Assembly: GCA_038503075.1 (NCBI GenBank)
Contig: JBCAML010000019.1
Location: 1,240,001-1,304,000, forward strand
DNA: 64,000 nucleotides
Direction of reading: 5' to 3'
From: Gyromitra esculenta
Taxonomy: Eukaryota > Ascomycota > Pezizomycetes > Pezizales > Discinaceae
Below, piece by piece: positions 1 through 11,502 of the stretch (within the stretch, counting starts at the first letter, position 1; each line of letters begins with the position of its first letter). The notes under the pieces were generated by a model. It saw only the letters and a program-made list of their open reading frames with translations, made no database searches and was not told the DNA's origin. Both the position numbers and the translations under genes were made by a program.

Positions 1-48
1 ACCTATCTCAATTGTTATTCGACAAAAATCTAATTTGATGCCTATCAG

Positions 49-1951
49 CTGGGGCTGGAAAATCGATACTTGCGTAGGTACCTCAGTGTTTTGTTACTGC
101 CACTATGAACTAATCTGCTACAGATCCCAGATCATTTCTGGGTTGGGATGCAAGAAAGGGGACGCGCTTGCGTATTTTTACTGCAACGAAAGGAAAACTG
201 GGCATCTAAATCCTGAGTGGTGGAGAAACCCAGAATCAGTCCTCAGAACCCTTATCAAACAACTTTGTTTGATGGGCCCTTCCTCTCAAGATCTTCCAAA
301 GCCAGTATTAGATATATACCAGCAACGAAAGAAAAGTGCCGACACTTCCAGGCTTCTTGATATAGGAGAGAGTAGGCGTCTTCTTACTAAACTATCGACG
401 GGATTTCTTCAAATGACAATTATTATCAATGCACTGGATGAATGCGATCGAGATACTAGATGGGAACTTTTTAATACTCTGGAGAAAATTTTGCAAGAAG
501 CTATATCCTCAGAGAATATTATCAAGATTCTTGTCACCAGCCGAGAGTATCGCGACGTCCGGGACACGTTTGATAAATTTCCGAATATCGACATCCGATC
601 ACAACTACAAGACATTACGAGTGACATAAATATTTACATCAATACAGAGATTGAAACATACATACAGAGGGGGCGTTGTAAAGGGTTGTTGCTTAATGGG
701 AAGATAAACGAGGAGCTGAAAAATCGCGTTGTCTCAACTCTCGATAGTAAGGTGGACGGCATGTAAGTTTCACTTTCGCGAACTTTTAGAACAGTACAGA
801 TTCTAAGACAATTTAGGTTCCTGTGGGTTAGGTTTCAAATTTTGAAGATATCTAGGCAAAGTTTACAGGCAGGTGTGGAGGAAGTCCTGGGGAAATTACC
901 GGAGGATTTAGCTGCGACTTATACGGAGATTTGGGAAAGCATGACCCTCCGGAGCGAAAGCAAAAGCGATAGGATGATTATAGAAAATGTTCTGACTTGG
1001 TTGCTCTACGCGGAAAGGCCTCTCTCGCCCGAAGAGTTTATTGAAGCTATTTCATTTGGCATTGCGAAAGGGAACTTGGATACTGATACGGTTCTTGACC
1101 TATGCCAAAACCTTGTCGTATACGATGAGGAACTTAAAATCCTCCGATTTACTCACCTTTCTGTGCAAGAATTCTTACTCGGCCAAAGTCAGTTCGGTCC
1201 GGAGAAGGCCCATACGAGGATGGCGGAAGTTTGTCTCACATTGATTACCACCCTGCCAAATGAACCAAATGAACAACCTGTAGTTTTGATGGATTATTCC
1301 AACACGAAATGGCCAGCTCACCTACGCCAGGCAGGCACTGGAAGTGATACTCTTTAAGATCTATGGAAAAGGCTTCTAGACCCTTACCCACCTTATTTCG
1401 CATGGGTTTTAAACGCTGGCTCATACTCTCCGAGGTTGCGAGCTCCCGAATCGGAAATAATTTCACCTTTATTCGTTGCACTTTACTTTGAGCTTTGGGA
1501 TATCTCCAAATTCCTCCTTCATACAGGGGCAAACCCCAACTGTTGCAATCGCTCTTACGAAACACCGCTTCATCAAGTTGCGAGACGCGGACATATCGAG
1601 CTTGTGGATTTATTACTCGGGAAAGATGGGGTGGGTGTGAACAACAATGACGGATATGGTCGTACACCACTATCATATGTTGCAGGGAGGGGACACGAGA
1701 AAGTGGTGCAGCTGCTGCTTGAGACAGATGGAGTAGATGTGAACAACAAGGATAACTTCTATAATTGTACGCCATTATCGTATGCTGCAAAGAAGGGACA
1801 CGAGAAAGTGGTGCAGCAGCTGCTTGAGACAGATGGAGTAGATTTGAACAACAATGACATATTTGGTTGTACGCCGCTATCATATGCTACAAGAAAGAGA
1901 CACGAGAAGGTGGTGCAACTGCTACCTAAAAGGAGGGAATTTAAACGATAG
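49..1951 (+). pseudogene. NACHT-ankyrin NLR-type gene, 5' partial, interrupted by a stop codon
   Basis: Remnant of a fungal NOD-like receptor, a class involved in non-self recognition and programmed cell death. An exon opens at about 49 after an AG acceptor and encodes the Walker A loop AGAGKSILA. A 50-nt intron (74-123) and a 54-nt intron (763-816) join it to frames carrying ALAYFYCNER, the Walker B segment IINALDECD, the sensor-like LVTSRE and the post-NACHT helical region (AERPLSPEEFIEAI). Ankyrin-type repeats follow at about 1480-1930 (TPLHQVARRGHIELVDLLL and later copies). An in-frame TAA at 1355-1357 separates the two parts; the frame continues unbroken on both sides and the 36-nt GT-AG alternative is too short for an intron. 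A further frame-shifted repeat remnant (GRTPYAEQRG) is seen near 1965-1995. The N-terminal domain lies outside the window. I infer a decaying gene, although read-through or a two-ORF arrangement cannot be excluded. Confidence 0.8.
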
Positions 1952-2399
1952 AACAGTGGGCCGTACACCATATGCTGAACAAAGGGGAAGTAACAGATAC
2001 TAGAGATATTGCGCGGGAAATTTAGAACGGTAGCCAATAACGATCCTACTTGAGAAAAACACTGCAGATGCTCGCCTGAACAATCTGCGCTGTAATCGCC
2101 AGATGCCACTCACCCAAATATCTCAGCATCCCCTTAGAACAGCATGCAGTCCATCGTGCCCGGCCCCACAGATACGCACGAGGAATTCAGAGGAACGAAA
2201 AGAGACAATTGAAGCTTGTACTCTAGGAGAAGTAAGGGCTTAGGAGATAAAACTCAACCCATACACGTCGAGAGTGGCGCAGCCTAGTTATTCGATGGTT
2301 GATCACAAAAGAACTACTGAAGATTTTGCTGTCGCACGCAGTAAAGTTACTCTCCGATACCGAGCCTAACTAACTACCCACTCAAATGGGTAGTAAAAA
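1952..2399. other. Intergenic, NLR remnant tail
   Basis: Apart from a short frame-shifted ankyrin-like remnant close to the left edge (about 1965-1995), I see no coding signal here. Confidence 0.5.
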
Positions 2400-2501
2400 T
2401 GGAGACGCGGGGAATCAAACCCCGGACCACCTCCAAGCTAGATGAAAAGCTTTCAATTTCTATTATGCTGAAGAGGTATTATACCACTAAATCACATCCC
2501 C
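2400..2501 (-). pseudogene. Degenerate tRNA-Ala(AGC) copy with intron
   Basis: This is a 102-nt relative of the four intact tRNA-Ala genes in the window, with an intron of about 30 nt. Acceptor pairing including G3:U70, the anticodon stem and the T stem are kept, and a T5 terminator follows the 3' end. Three conserved positions are changed: U33 before the anticodon is C, C56 of the T loop is T, and G10 is A. Loss of U33 and C56 and a diverged intron suggest it is non-functional. Confidence 0.75.
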
Positions 2502-4295
2502 TTCTGTAAACTACATGTAGTGCATATTATTATATATGTATCCCAACTCGAGAAATTGTATATGGTATGTATTAAAAAGATCTCAGGAGAACCATGCTCC
2601 CTATCGAAACCGAGACCAGCCAGCCATTTCCAAAAAAAGATGGCGTGTCTCATTCATATCCACTACCTCATAACAGGATATAGCAGGATATTATCGTGAG
2701 CTAAGTATACAAATGCATAGCCTACAAGTTGTAGCAGAATACCAACATGTAGCTGGAAAGAGCTTCCTTGACTGTTTTAAGCTGGATAAATCTCGACATT
2801 CGTTGTATCCTCTGGCTACTGTGGATGTAGGGACGTAGGGACCTTTGCACTGCTGTACGTGTAAGCTCCTTGTGTTCCCTTACGTTGGATTTGTACTGTC
2901 GTTAGCAGGAAATTTTTACTTCTTTTACTCGTATATGAGCTTCGCATGCCGTATCGCACTAAACAACTAAAATTAGTTAGATGAATGTATATTTAGAGTT
3001 TGATTTCCTGCTCTACTCTGTCTGCTAAAACAAAAAGGGTTTTAAAACGGGCGAGTCTAGGTAGCAACCAACACCTGCCTCGTATTTTGACAACCTTAAC
3101 ACAACCTCGCAATCCTTTGGTTTCAGTAGTGCTAGATTAGTATTTGATTTTCAACTAGTGATATTATAGTAGACCCTGCTTGCTTGAACATCCAAAGTCT
3201 TCTACAGTAACTCCTGTGTTGCTTTAATGCCACGTTGATGCAACTCTAAAGTGTGGACCTAGGTTCACCCACTCTGCAAACTGTTTTTTTAGAAAGTAAA
3301 TTTGGACCTGCATAAGGTACGAAAACATCAAACCAAGCAGTGAACCGAGACTTCCAACGTCTCGAGAGCGTGGGAGATGTCGCCAGTTAGCTAGTCAGTC
3401 AGCGCCTATCACTCGTCGTCATTGTCACGGTTGCCACGGATGCTAGCGCCAGGCTGGTGGAGGGAGAGTGGCTGGGGGATCGGGCCCCTTGGCGGCAACC
3501 ACCTAAGCAACGGGTCTAGCCAGTAATGGCATGATGTTTAGCCGAGATTGCCAGCAACAGCTCAGAGCAACGGAGGTGGCCAACGAGTATATTACTACAC
3601 AGCAGAAAACGGCAGGGTTCAACGCATCGTCCGCATGGAAGGTGTGAGGGAGGAGATCCGTCGGCGAAGGCTTTATTGCAGAACAGGTTGAGATTGGGCT
3701 TCTAGGTCCTGAACCGTCAAGTTTCTTGACTTCATGCTAATTTTGCTGCAATCACTTGTTGGTGTGCCTTGGACAAGTCCACTTAAACACACCGTTTCTC
3801 CCTCAGAGTCTTGCGTACGTTCGGGAGGATCTGGGAGACTTCATCTCGATTCCTCCTCCTACGGTTGTCGTTGTCATTGGCTGTGTTTCACTCCCTGCGA
3901 GAACTCAACGTTAATTGGGGGGGCTGGCTGCGGTGTTGAGCCTCTTAGAGAGTTCTATTGATTTGTGGTCCGGTTCTTGTGTTTCCCCCCAACCTCCTCC
4001 CGAGGGAATCACTACCACACCTCTCCTTTCTCCTTCGAAGGCCCTTCACTTCCACGCGCACCACTAGTCTCCTGGCCATCGTCCACGCATTCCAGGATTA
4101 CGAATTTTTACGGCCGTTTTCGGAGATTTATTTGTTTTTTACGACCACGAAACCACGGACCCGCGCAACTGCGCATTCCAACAGGCGAAGGGAGGGAAGG
4201 AAAGAAAGCGAAAAAGGGAACGGAGAAAGGCCTAATATTGGTCAATATTAGGGGGAAAGGCAAGAAGAGAGTGCGAGGGTTGCCTGACTATCACG
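2502..4295. other. Intergenic / 5' region of the b561 gene
   Basis: No convincing gene was found. Short open frames near 3.7-4.25 kb overlap one another and lack family features. The last few hundred bases are probably promoter and 5' UTR of the gene starting at 4296. Confidence 0.5.
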
Positions 4296-6677
4296 ATGGC
4301 GCCTCAGATTGGTGGCAGTGCTGGCGATGGCACTTACAGTTCGAAGTTGGGTGTATACCTCCTACCACCACTTGTGGGGCTTCCTTACGCTGATATGGTT
4401 GCAAATGGTATACTATTCCTCCGCCCACCTTAGCGCGCACTTAGCCCAACGGTCTTCTAATCGGTTTATACAGGCCTTGGAGCAAGCCACGCAGCGGCAG
4501 GAGACAAGAAATACGCCAAACTCATCATAGTACACGGAGTATTTGCGGCGCTTGCTTTCCTGTTGTTCATACCTTCTGCGCTTATTTGTGCAAGGTTCTT
4601 CTACCATGGGCGAAATCCTAGGATGGCGATGTATGGGCACATAGGCCTTAACACCGCGAGTATTCTGTGTCTAACGATTACGTTTGTTGCTGGGTTTGCT
4701 GCTGTTGGTAAGGAAAAATGGGGATCCAACCCGCATCATGTGAGTTTTTTTTACCATATCCGAAATCTAAATTTCTTTCATCAGATAGCGGCTACTAACT
4801 TGAAACAGATCATCGGAACAACTCTGTATGTCGGAGTAATTTTCCAGGCCCTTTTCGGTGCCTTCGTCCGCTGGCGCAATGCGAAACAACTTCGGAAGAG
4901 GATTGCGCTTCACACGATGCTGCACCATTGGCTTGGGCGTGGAATATTCCTTCTCGGGCTTGCGCAAATCCCACTCGGCCTCTATGTCTACGGCTCGCCT
5001 ATGGTCCTGTTCATCCTTTACGCCGTTTTTGTTGCTATCTTTCTCCTTGCTTGGTTTATCCTGGAATACCTTCGTACCCGTGGTTACTTCACCCATGGTT
5101 TCATTAACCCTGGCGGTGATATTCCTCACCACGAAATGTCAGAGAGAGAACATTCTGCTCTCACTCCTCGCCAAAGCGAAGTTGGAAACTCTCGATATGA
5201 AGAGCCAGAGACTGTACTGCAGACTCCACGACGTGCAAGGTTCAGTCTGTTCTCAAATGTTTTCAAGAAACGCGAGTCGGGCATGAACAGAGAAAGCGAG
5301 CAGTTGGTGATAGATGATCGCGGAACATCCTTCGAAACCAGCCGGGCACCTAGCGCCCATAGCCTCGCTATGGGTGGGCTCCACGCACCTCCTGGACGAC
5401 AGAATCAGATCCCACCCGTCCCGAGTATACCATCCCACATATCAGGTCCTGAAAGTGCCTTCCTTCACATTGATAATCAAGACCGCTATGCTCAACGCGA
5501 TGGCCGAGGCAACCTAATGCGAGAAAACGGATATCGCGACAGCACGACACTAGGTCACTCCACTCTACACCACCCCATCCAAATGCCCGAACCTCTCATC
5601 CCCGAATCTCCCTACATCTCCGATCGCACCAACAGTGGCGGTGTCGGAGGTCTTTCAAGCCCTGTCTCAGAGGTCAGTGCAATGTCCTCCGGAAATCACC
5701 GAACATTCCCGTACCAGCCCGTCCCAACACAAAGTTACGAAGATATGCCACCTTCACCTATGATGGACGGACGCTATATGGAAGCAGACAACGGATTTAT
5801 TCACGGAGCACCGCTCCATGGTCCGCAAGGTAACGTTGTCGAGCCACCTATGATGCCACTACCAATGCCGCCAGAGCCACACACTCGCAGACAAAGTCAT
5901 TCCCGAGGACGGTCAAACGATGATGTAGTCCGACTCCCTATCTCCCACAGCAACGAATTTCTAACCATCGACCGCCGGGAAGCAACTCCTGGCTTCGAAA
6001 CCATTCGTGTCTCCAAGAAGAATCCGAATGTATCCGTCCAGGTCCGTGTTAATCCCGATGGCAAATCCGTCACTGTTCGCCGAATCCCTACCGAGGAAGC
6101 CGAGCGCGACCGTAAAGAGCGAGCACGACAAAGAGCAGAAAGGGCTACACAGAGAGAAATGAGTATGGATCGTGAACGGCAAATGCGGCGTTCGGGATCC
6201 GCACGTCGATCCCGCAGGTCTTCATCCGTGGATCCAGCCGATATCGACGGGAGCGGTAGTCACATCTTTGTGCCGCCGGCTTCAGACTCAAATGTTTCCA
6301 CGACCATCGCCGGGCACAGTGGGGGGCTTCTCGGGGGTGCTAGTGTAATCCCGTCCCAGCCTAGTCGAAATCAGCAGCAATTTCAAGCACCGCCAGATAC
6401 ACCGCGGGAAATCCTTACGACACCTGTGAACTCGGGGGTGCCGCTGCCGGGGATGACATACACTGGTCTTGGTGGTGGTATATCCCCTAGTCAGCGTGGG
6501 AGCGTGGTGAGTGCGTCAGCAGGCTCGGAGGTGGAGCTGGAGAGGGCGAAGGAATATAGGCGGAAGAAAAGGCGGGAGGAGAGGTTGGGCGGAGCGAGTA
6601 GTGCAGGGGCCAGAGGAAGTTCATTGATGAGTAGTAGTATTGTGCATGGGAACGACTCGGAAGATCCCTGGAATTAA
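4296..6677 (+). CDS. Cytochrome b561-domain membrane protein with long cytosolic tail
   Basis: Three exons (4296-4407, 4474-4739, 4809-6677) give 748 residues. The ATG at 4296 has good context (CACGATGG). Residues of about 50-220 form a multi-pass membrane domain whose spaced histidines (VHG near 58, YGHIG near 93, PHHIIG near 125-126, HTMLHH near 161-166) fit the haem-binding pattern of the eukaryotic cytochrome b561 family, which moves electrons across membranes. The remaining 500 or so residues are polar, rich in Ser, Pro and Arg, with an Arg/Glu-rich stretch (about EEAERDRKERARQRAERA), and probably lie in the cytosol. No DOMON domain or signal peptide is visible. The second intron (69 nt) has no stop and is a multiple of three. 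The domain call is by pattern recognition; the substrate is unknown. Confidence 0.85.
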
Positions 6678-7486
6678 GTTGAGTTGTGGTGATATTTTCT
6701 TTCTTTTGTTATGATTTGGGATGAAATAGATGGATTTACGATGTGTTCATGATGCCTGTTTCTCTCTTCTTTTATGATGTTTTGGTGGGGTTCTGTGGCG
6801 AATTCCTTTTTCTATCTTGGGAGCCCTTTTTTTCTTTTTTCTATTCCTTTTTTCCTTCTTCTCTCGGGGTATAGGATATTTATGTTCTTGGTGGGGCGGG
6901 AGTTTTATGATTGCTTTATTCGATGATATCACATTAGTTTAGGTTATATAATTCTGTAAGTATTTTACTTTTTTTTTTCCCCCTTCTGTTTCCCCCTTCG
7001 TTCTGTTTATGATTCTGGTTGGAAAAGATGGTTTGGGAGGGCGCCACAACACAGCATGTATGTAGGTAGGTAGATGTATAGTTTTAAAACCAAAAATGCT
7101 CAATCGATAAGTGTCAATACCAACCAAGTTCAGATCCCGCTGGTGCCGCTTTTTTTTATAGGACAGTTTCAAACACAATTCCAGCCAAGAAAACACCGTT
7201 TAGTGACCTTTTCTTTCGTCTCGTAAATATTCGCCCTATGCTACCCTTCCAGAAGTAGAGAAGATTTAGTAGCCTCACAGAACGCACGCCCAGGATGGAG
7301 AGTGGGAAGATATACGCAGGTAAGTGATAGTGGATCTTAGGCTGATTCCCAGCAGCCTGCTGAGTTGGGCTGGGCGTGAGACTAGGTGGATGTCACAATG
7401 GTAGACGCAGGTATGTAGTTAGCACTTTTCACGATAACTTCTGCCGCGAAGAACACCGCAATATCCATCAAAATAATATCAAAAAA
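6678..7486. other. Intergenic, 3' region
   Basis: T-rich sequence follows the b561 gene, probably its 3' UTR and terminator region. No gene is seen. Confidence 0.5.
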
Positions 7487-7586
7487 TGGAGACGCGGGGA
7501 ATCGAACCCCGGACCACCTCTAACCAATTTGAACACCGATGATGTTCATATGCTAAAGAGGTATTATACCACTAAACCACATCCCC
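7487..7586 (-). tRNA. tRNA-Ala(AGC), intron-containing
   Basis: The 100-nt gene folds into a 72-nt tRNA with a 28-nt intron after position 37. The acceptor stem pairs and keeps G3:U70, the alanine identity element; the discriminator base is A73. The anticodon stem CCTCT/AGAGG frames the loop TTAGCAT, so the anticodon is AGC. The T arm CGGGG-TTCGATT-CCCCG is perfect. A T6 run just after the 3' end would stop Pol III. The intron carries a small internal hairpin (GAACA/TGTTC). Confidence 0.9.
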
Positions 7587-8803
7587 AACTGCTGCTAGTG
7601 CGTAAAGGCCAGAATTTCAAGCAAGTGGATCGACCAAACCTGTCAAAGCTACATGTAATGCATGGGGGGGAGTATGAAGAACGTGAAACTCCAATGTGCG
7701 AGGCGATACTCCTCCGGAGGGTTTTAGCATTATTTCTCCCCAGGCTAAAATATTGTGTAACGATGAAAATTTTCAATCCGCATCAACAGGCTGTAAGAGG
7801 TATAAATTAATTTTCGAGCTTCTACTAATTATAGCCGTAGAGGGCCGTAAGAACAGCGAGCTATCCCCTCAAAGTCGTCCACGGCAATACTGGCCAGGCG
7901 TTACGACGCTTGAGTAAAAGCACCTTGTAACTAACTTTATTTATTAAACTTAGACGAAGTGGGTGCTTAATCCAACTTTAAGTACATCCAAGGGTGTTGG
8001 AGTAATAGCTGTAAACCTAGTCACCCTGTGAAGTAGTCGTGTGGAGAACCATCTGGAGGGATTGGACGACAGAAAATAAATTGCGATATACCTAAACCCT
8101 AAACCCTAAACCTTCGAAATTCGAAATTCAAGCAATATGTTCCCAAAGTCATTACCACTGCTACCTCTTTTAACTCTTTCAACCCCCCACTGTGTTTGCA
8201 TACATGTAGCTATATTGGTTTGGAACCCTGGAATCTTCTCTATACTATGAGTGATGAAAACGGCATATTTACTGGAGTTACATTCTGTCAAGTTTTATCG
8301 ATATCAATATGATGGCCCTACCACAGCTAAAAGTCTATCTACACTCTCCAGTTTAAATTCTAATGGGAAGTTAGCCGAAGATACGTCTTTTCCTCGTTGG
8401 CCTTCGCGAACCATCTGCTCGAACAAATATGTATTTAGTTTCGTCTTTCTCACTGAAGAGGAAACTAAGTGGGCATGCGTGAATGGCAAATCTATCCACC
8501 TATCTAAGTGGGCCTTCTATATCTCTACAGCACCTATTTGCACTCATTTGAGTCCACTTCTTCTCACTCTAAGCCCTCTATCCTAGTACGCCCTATGCTC
8601 AAGTTAAGGCTATATGCAGGTCGGGACACTCAATTTGATAAATGTACATCCTCTATTGTGTGATTTATTACCATCATTACAATTGCAAGCTTTAGGACTT
8701 ATTAGTTTTGTCAAGCTTAAATAACAAACCCTAACCCCATTAGCCAAGACCACCATGTACGGTCCAGAGTAACTGCCAACGTTGAATGGTCTTGTAAGTT
8801 CCA
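7587..8803. other. Intergenic, telomere-like motif at 8091-8112
   Basis: No supported gene. Three copies of CCTAAAC lie at 8091-8112 followed by a direct repeat of TTCGAAA. Open frames at about 8250-8590 on both strands have no recognisable features. Confidence 0.5.
8091..8112. repeat. Interstitial (CCCTAAA)3 telomere-like repeat
   Basis: Three tandem copies of the seven-base unit CCTAAAC are directly readable. The unit matches the seven-base plant-type telomere motif rather than the usual six-base fungal CCCTAA. The tract is too short to show telomere origin. Confidence 0.8.
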
Positions 8804-9791
8804 ATGGCCTTACTCCTTAACGATTCTCCTGTCCTCAGTCATGACAGACCATCAATCCCTTCTGAAGAGTCAATAATCTTCAAGGATTCATCATTCTTCA
8901 CACAGCAAGGCGGGTTCTGCACCTTACCCTCACCTGCTGATGTTCGAGCAGCGGCAAAGCTAGTAGGCGCTGGCCACCGCACCCCGAACCGGCCTTATCC
9001 GATACGGTTCCATTCTCTGAGCCTAATAGTCAAATACGGCCGCGAGATTACAATTGCTGAAGGCCAATGTCTTTGGGCAATTCGACGCTCTCTGCCTGCT
9101 GTACCAGTCCCGGAGGTTTACGGGTGGTGTCGAGACAGTAACGAGGTGTTCATCTACATGGAAATGATACAAGGGGATACGTTGGAGGAACGATGGAAGC
9201 TTCTAACGGCAGGGGAAAAGGTCGACGTTTGTGAGCAATTGCGTCGGATGATGGGAGCTTTGCGTCAACTTAAACAAGATTCCGCGGATCAGTTTGTTGG
9301 TGGGTACCCAACCATATTACATTGTGGAAGTTTTAAAGCTCAAGGTACGACATGTAGGCCACATCGCACGTCAGCCGCTTCTCGATGTCATATTCACTAG
9401 CAGCTGCTCACCTCCTGCTGGCCCCTTCACCAGCATCTCGTCTTTCCATGACTGGTTCACCTACTTACCCCGCCCTCACAGCCGTAGCCCAGATGATCCG
9501 CCCCATCCGATGCGCTCGAAGCTTCCTGACGATGTACCCATCACCTTCACCCACGGTGACCTCCACAGGAGTAATATCATTGTGTCTGAAAAGGGGAGAG
9601 GAGATCCGCGTGTTCTCGCTATCATTGACTGGCATCAATCTGGTTGGCTTCCGGCATATTGGGAATTTTGTAAAGCACGCTGGACAACAACTATAGGGGA
9701 AGAATGGGAAACTGAGTATTTGCCAAGGGTCTTGGAACCATTCAAGCAGTATGATTATTGGGACTACTTCGTGCTCAAACTTGGTGTTTGA
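8804..9791 (+). CDS. APH-family phosphotransferase (aminoglycoside/choline kinase fold)
   Basis: Two exons (8804-9299, 9358-9791; intron 58 nt, GTGGGT...TGTAG) encode 309 residues, the usual size of this large fungal family. The N-lobe has IVKYGREITIAEG and the lobe linker YMEMIQGDTLEERW. The C-lobe carries the catalytic Brenner-type motif HGDLHRSN (about residues 231-238, D233 as base and N238 as metal ligand) and the metal-binding IIDW near 255-257. All catalytic residues appear present, so an active kinase is likely. Members act on small molecules, but fungal paralogues mostly have no known substrate; an antibiotic substrate should not be assumed. The ATG at 8804 is the first in frame. Confidence 0.88.
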
Positions 9792-10056
9792 AAGTAGATA
9801 TGCTGGGGGTGGGATTATAGGGCCATACAGATAACGTGAGATCTGTATCTCTCATACAGTCTACGCAGCACGTATAAGATTCGAGAGATATCAAAGGGTC
9901 TAGTTGCACCATAGAAATTCATTCCATCTAGCTCGTTTGCATCTTTCTGACTAACGCCCTCTTCTTGCAAAATCGCCCGCTATTAAATGCATCTTCGTGG
10001 CATCTGGGCAAAAATTACTAACTTGGCTCTACTAATTCTTCACACCCTCCACTCCA

Positions 10057-10586
10057 TCAGTTCTTCGGACTGTTGGCTAGTATAGCGATAGCCCCCTGGG
10101 GGAAGATCCCGTCCGCAACAAGTGTAGTTGCAAAATCATTGACCCAAGTTTGGCAATTTAAAATCCGAACCTTCGTCTTCGTCGTCTGTACAAAACACAG
10201 CGATATCAGGAAACGGTGCAAGAAAGAAAATAGGGGAGGCTGACCTGGCTCAACGCTGAAACCAGGCTCTTGCTAGGTGCGGGGACATTAAGAGCCTTCC
10301 GCTCGATGTCATCAACTGCATCCTTATCCGACAGACATGATCCGTCGCCGGGTGTATCGACGATATATTTGTCTTCAATGGTAGCAATGAGGATCAAACT
10401 ATATTTACGCAAAGTACCTATGAAGGTGTAGTTCCTTTTAAATTCGTGGTCGAATCCCGTAGCGGCATCCCCAGTGACCTGGATGATTTTGCCGACCGTG
10501 GGATCCTCGGCACTAGGGACCCATACCCCCCAGTGAGCAGGGAACAAAGGTGAATGGTATACTGCGAGGAAAATATTGCGAGTCAT
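10057..10586 (-). CDS. Small conserved fungal protein, unknown function
   Basis: Two exons (10586-10245 and 10185-10057; intron 59 nt ending TTTTGTACAG) give 156 residues. I chose the ATG at 10586 (MTRNIFLAVYHSPLF) because the frame upstream of it has no other ATG. Conserved-looking blocks are AHWGVWVPS, GKIIQVTGDAATGF and, after the intron, RILNCQTWVNDF near the C-terminus. This pattern resembles a small family found only in fungi that I recall being labelled DUF6914, but I cannot verify the name. The His/Gly-Trp, Thr-Gly-Asp and Asn-Cys-Gln-Trp spacing hints at an NlpC/P60-like or PPPDE-like thiol-hydrolase arrangement; that is only a guess. Convergent with the APH gene at 8804-9791, 265 bp away. 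Confidence 0.75.
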
Positions 10587-10837
10587 GCTTGAAGACCTTC
10601 GAGGGATTATAAGCCGTTGCAAAGTCCGTAAAGTTCCATCAGCCGCAGATGTGCATGTGAGCTGTAAGTACAGTACTAATGCTTGGCAGTTTACTTAGTT
10701 TAGGTGTAAGCTGCATGTACCTGCTCCTCAGATTCCCGAGCAAAAGGAGCCCGAGAATAGGCTTCATTCAACCGTCTGAAACCCATTACATCTAGTTATG
10801 AATATGGCGGGTTAGCAAGAGGGGGTTGATATCGATT

Positions 10838-10937
10838 GGGGATGTGGTTTAGTGGTATAATACCTCTTTAGCATTCGAATATCATAGGTGTTCAGATTGG
10901 ATAGAGGTGGTCCGGGGTTCGATTCCCCGCGTCTCCA
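10838..10937 (+). tRNA. tRNA-Ala(AGC), intron-containing
   Basis: Exons are 10838-10873 and 10902-10937, with an intron of 28 nt at 10874-10901. It has the same structure as the copy at 7487: G3:U70, A73, loop TTAGCAT, perfect T arm. The T5 run TTTTTG directly follows. It is nearly identical, including the intron (one difference), to the inverted copy at 11503-11602. Confidence 0.9.
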
Positions 10938-11025
10938 TTTTTGTTTTACATCCAGCGGAAACAAATGGCAAAAGGTGAGGGTAACTTAGCATGTCAACTT
11001 CTCTTCGAGAAATCAGGGTGCAGAA

Positions 11026-11282
11026 ATACCGTAGTATTTCGCGGTTAGGCCTCGAGACCTAACGTGGAATGGAGAGAGAAAAATCCGCATAAAAGATTTT
11101 TCGGATGGTTTCAACTAAGCTTTTGGTTGGTATAGCTGACTCAACCCAGGCGTAACCCTAAAATCAGAGGACATTGGCTCTCGCTATTGACCAAACACCA
11201 AGAATCTGAGATTCTTCATGCGGACTTTTCCCTCTCCACTTTACATTAGGCCTTGAGGCCTAGCCGCGAAATACTACGGTAT
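11026..11282. mobile_element. MITE-like element with about 80-bp terminal inverted repeats
   Basis: The left end (from TACCGTAGTATTTCGCGG at about 11027) is repeated in inverse orientation at the right end (CCGCGAAATACTACGGTA, ending about 11281). The inverted similarity continues inwards for about 80 bp on each side with some mismatches. The element is about 257 bp, non-coding, and bounded by TA on both sides, consistent with a Tc1/mariner-type target site. It sits between the two inverted tRNA-Ala genes. Confidence 0.85.
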
Positions 11283-11502
11283 CACATATCTAAGAGTAAA
11301 AATATGCTGTGTACTTATAATTCCTACTTACTACCTACAGCAATTTCGAACTCGATTTGGATATATAAAATTAAACAGCTCTTCTTTAATGTATCGAATT
11401 GGATGACTGTTTTGCCAAATCGAAGACATTGCTAAAAGAAAGTCCTCACTCACTCCCAATGGCTATGCCAACAACTCCTTGCTACGTGAGAGAGAAACAA
11501 AA

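Noticed and set aside
1245..1883. Minus-strand 212-codon frame
   Set aside because: It is antisense to the ankyrin repeats; its His/Cys repeats mirror the repeated DNA units.
7376..7810. 144-codon + frame
   Set aside because: It runs across the tRNA-Ala gene at 7487-7586 and has no protein features.
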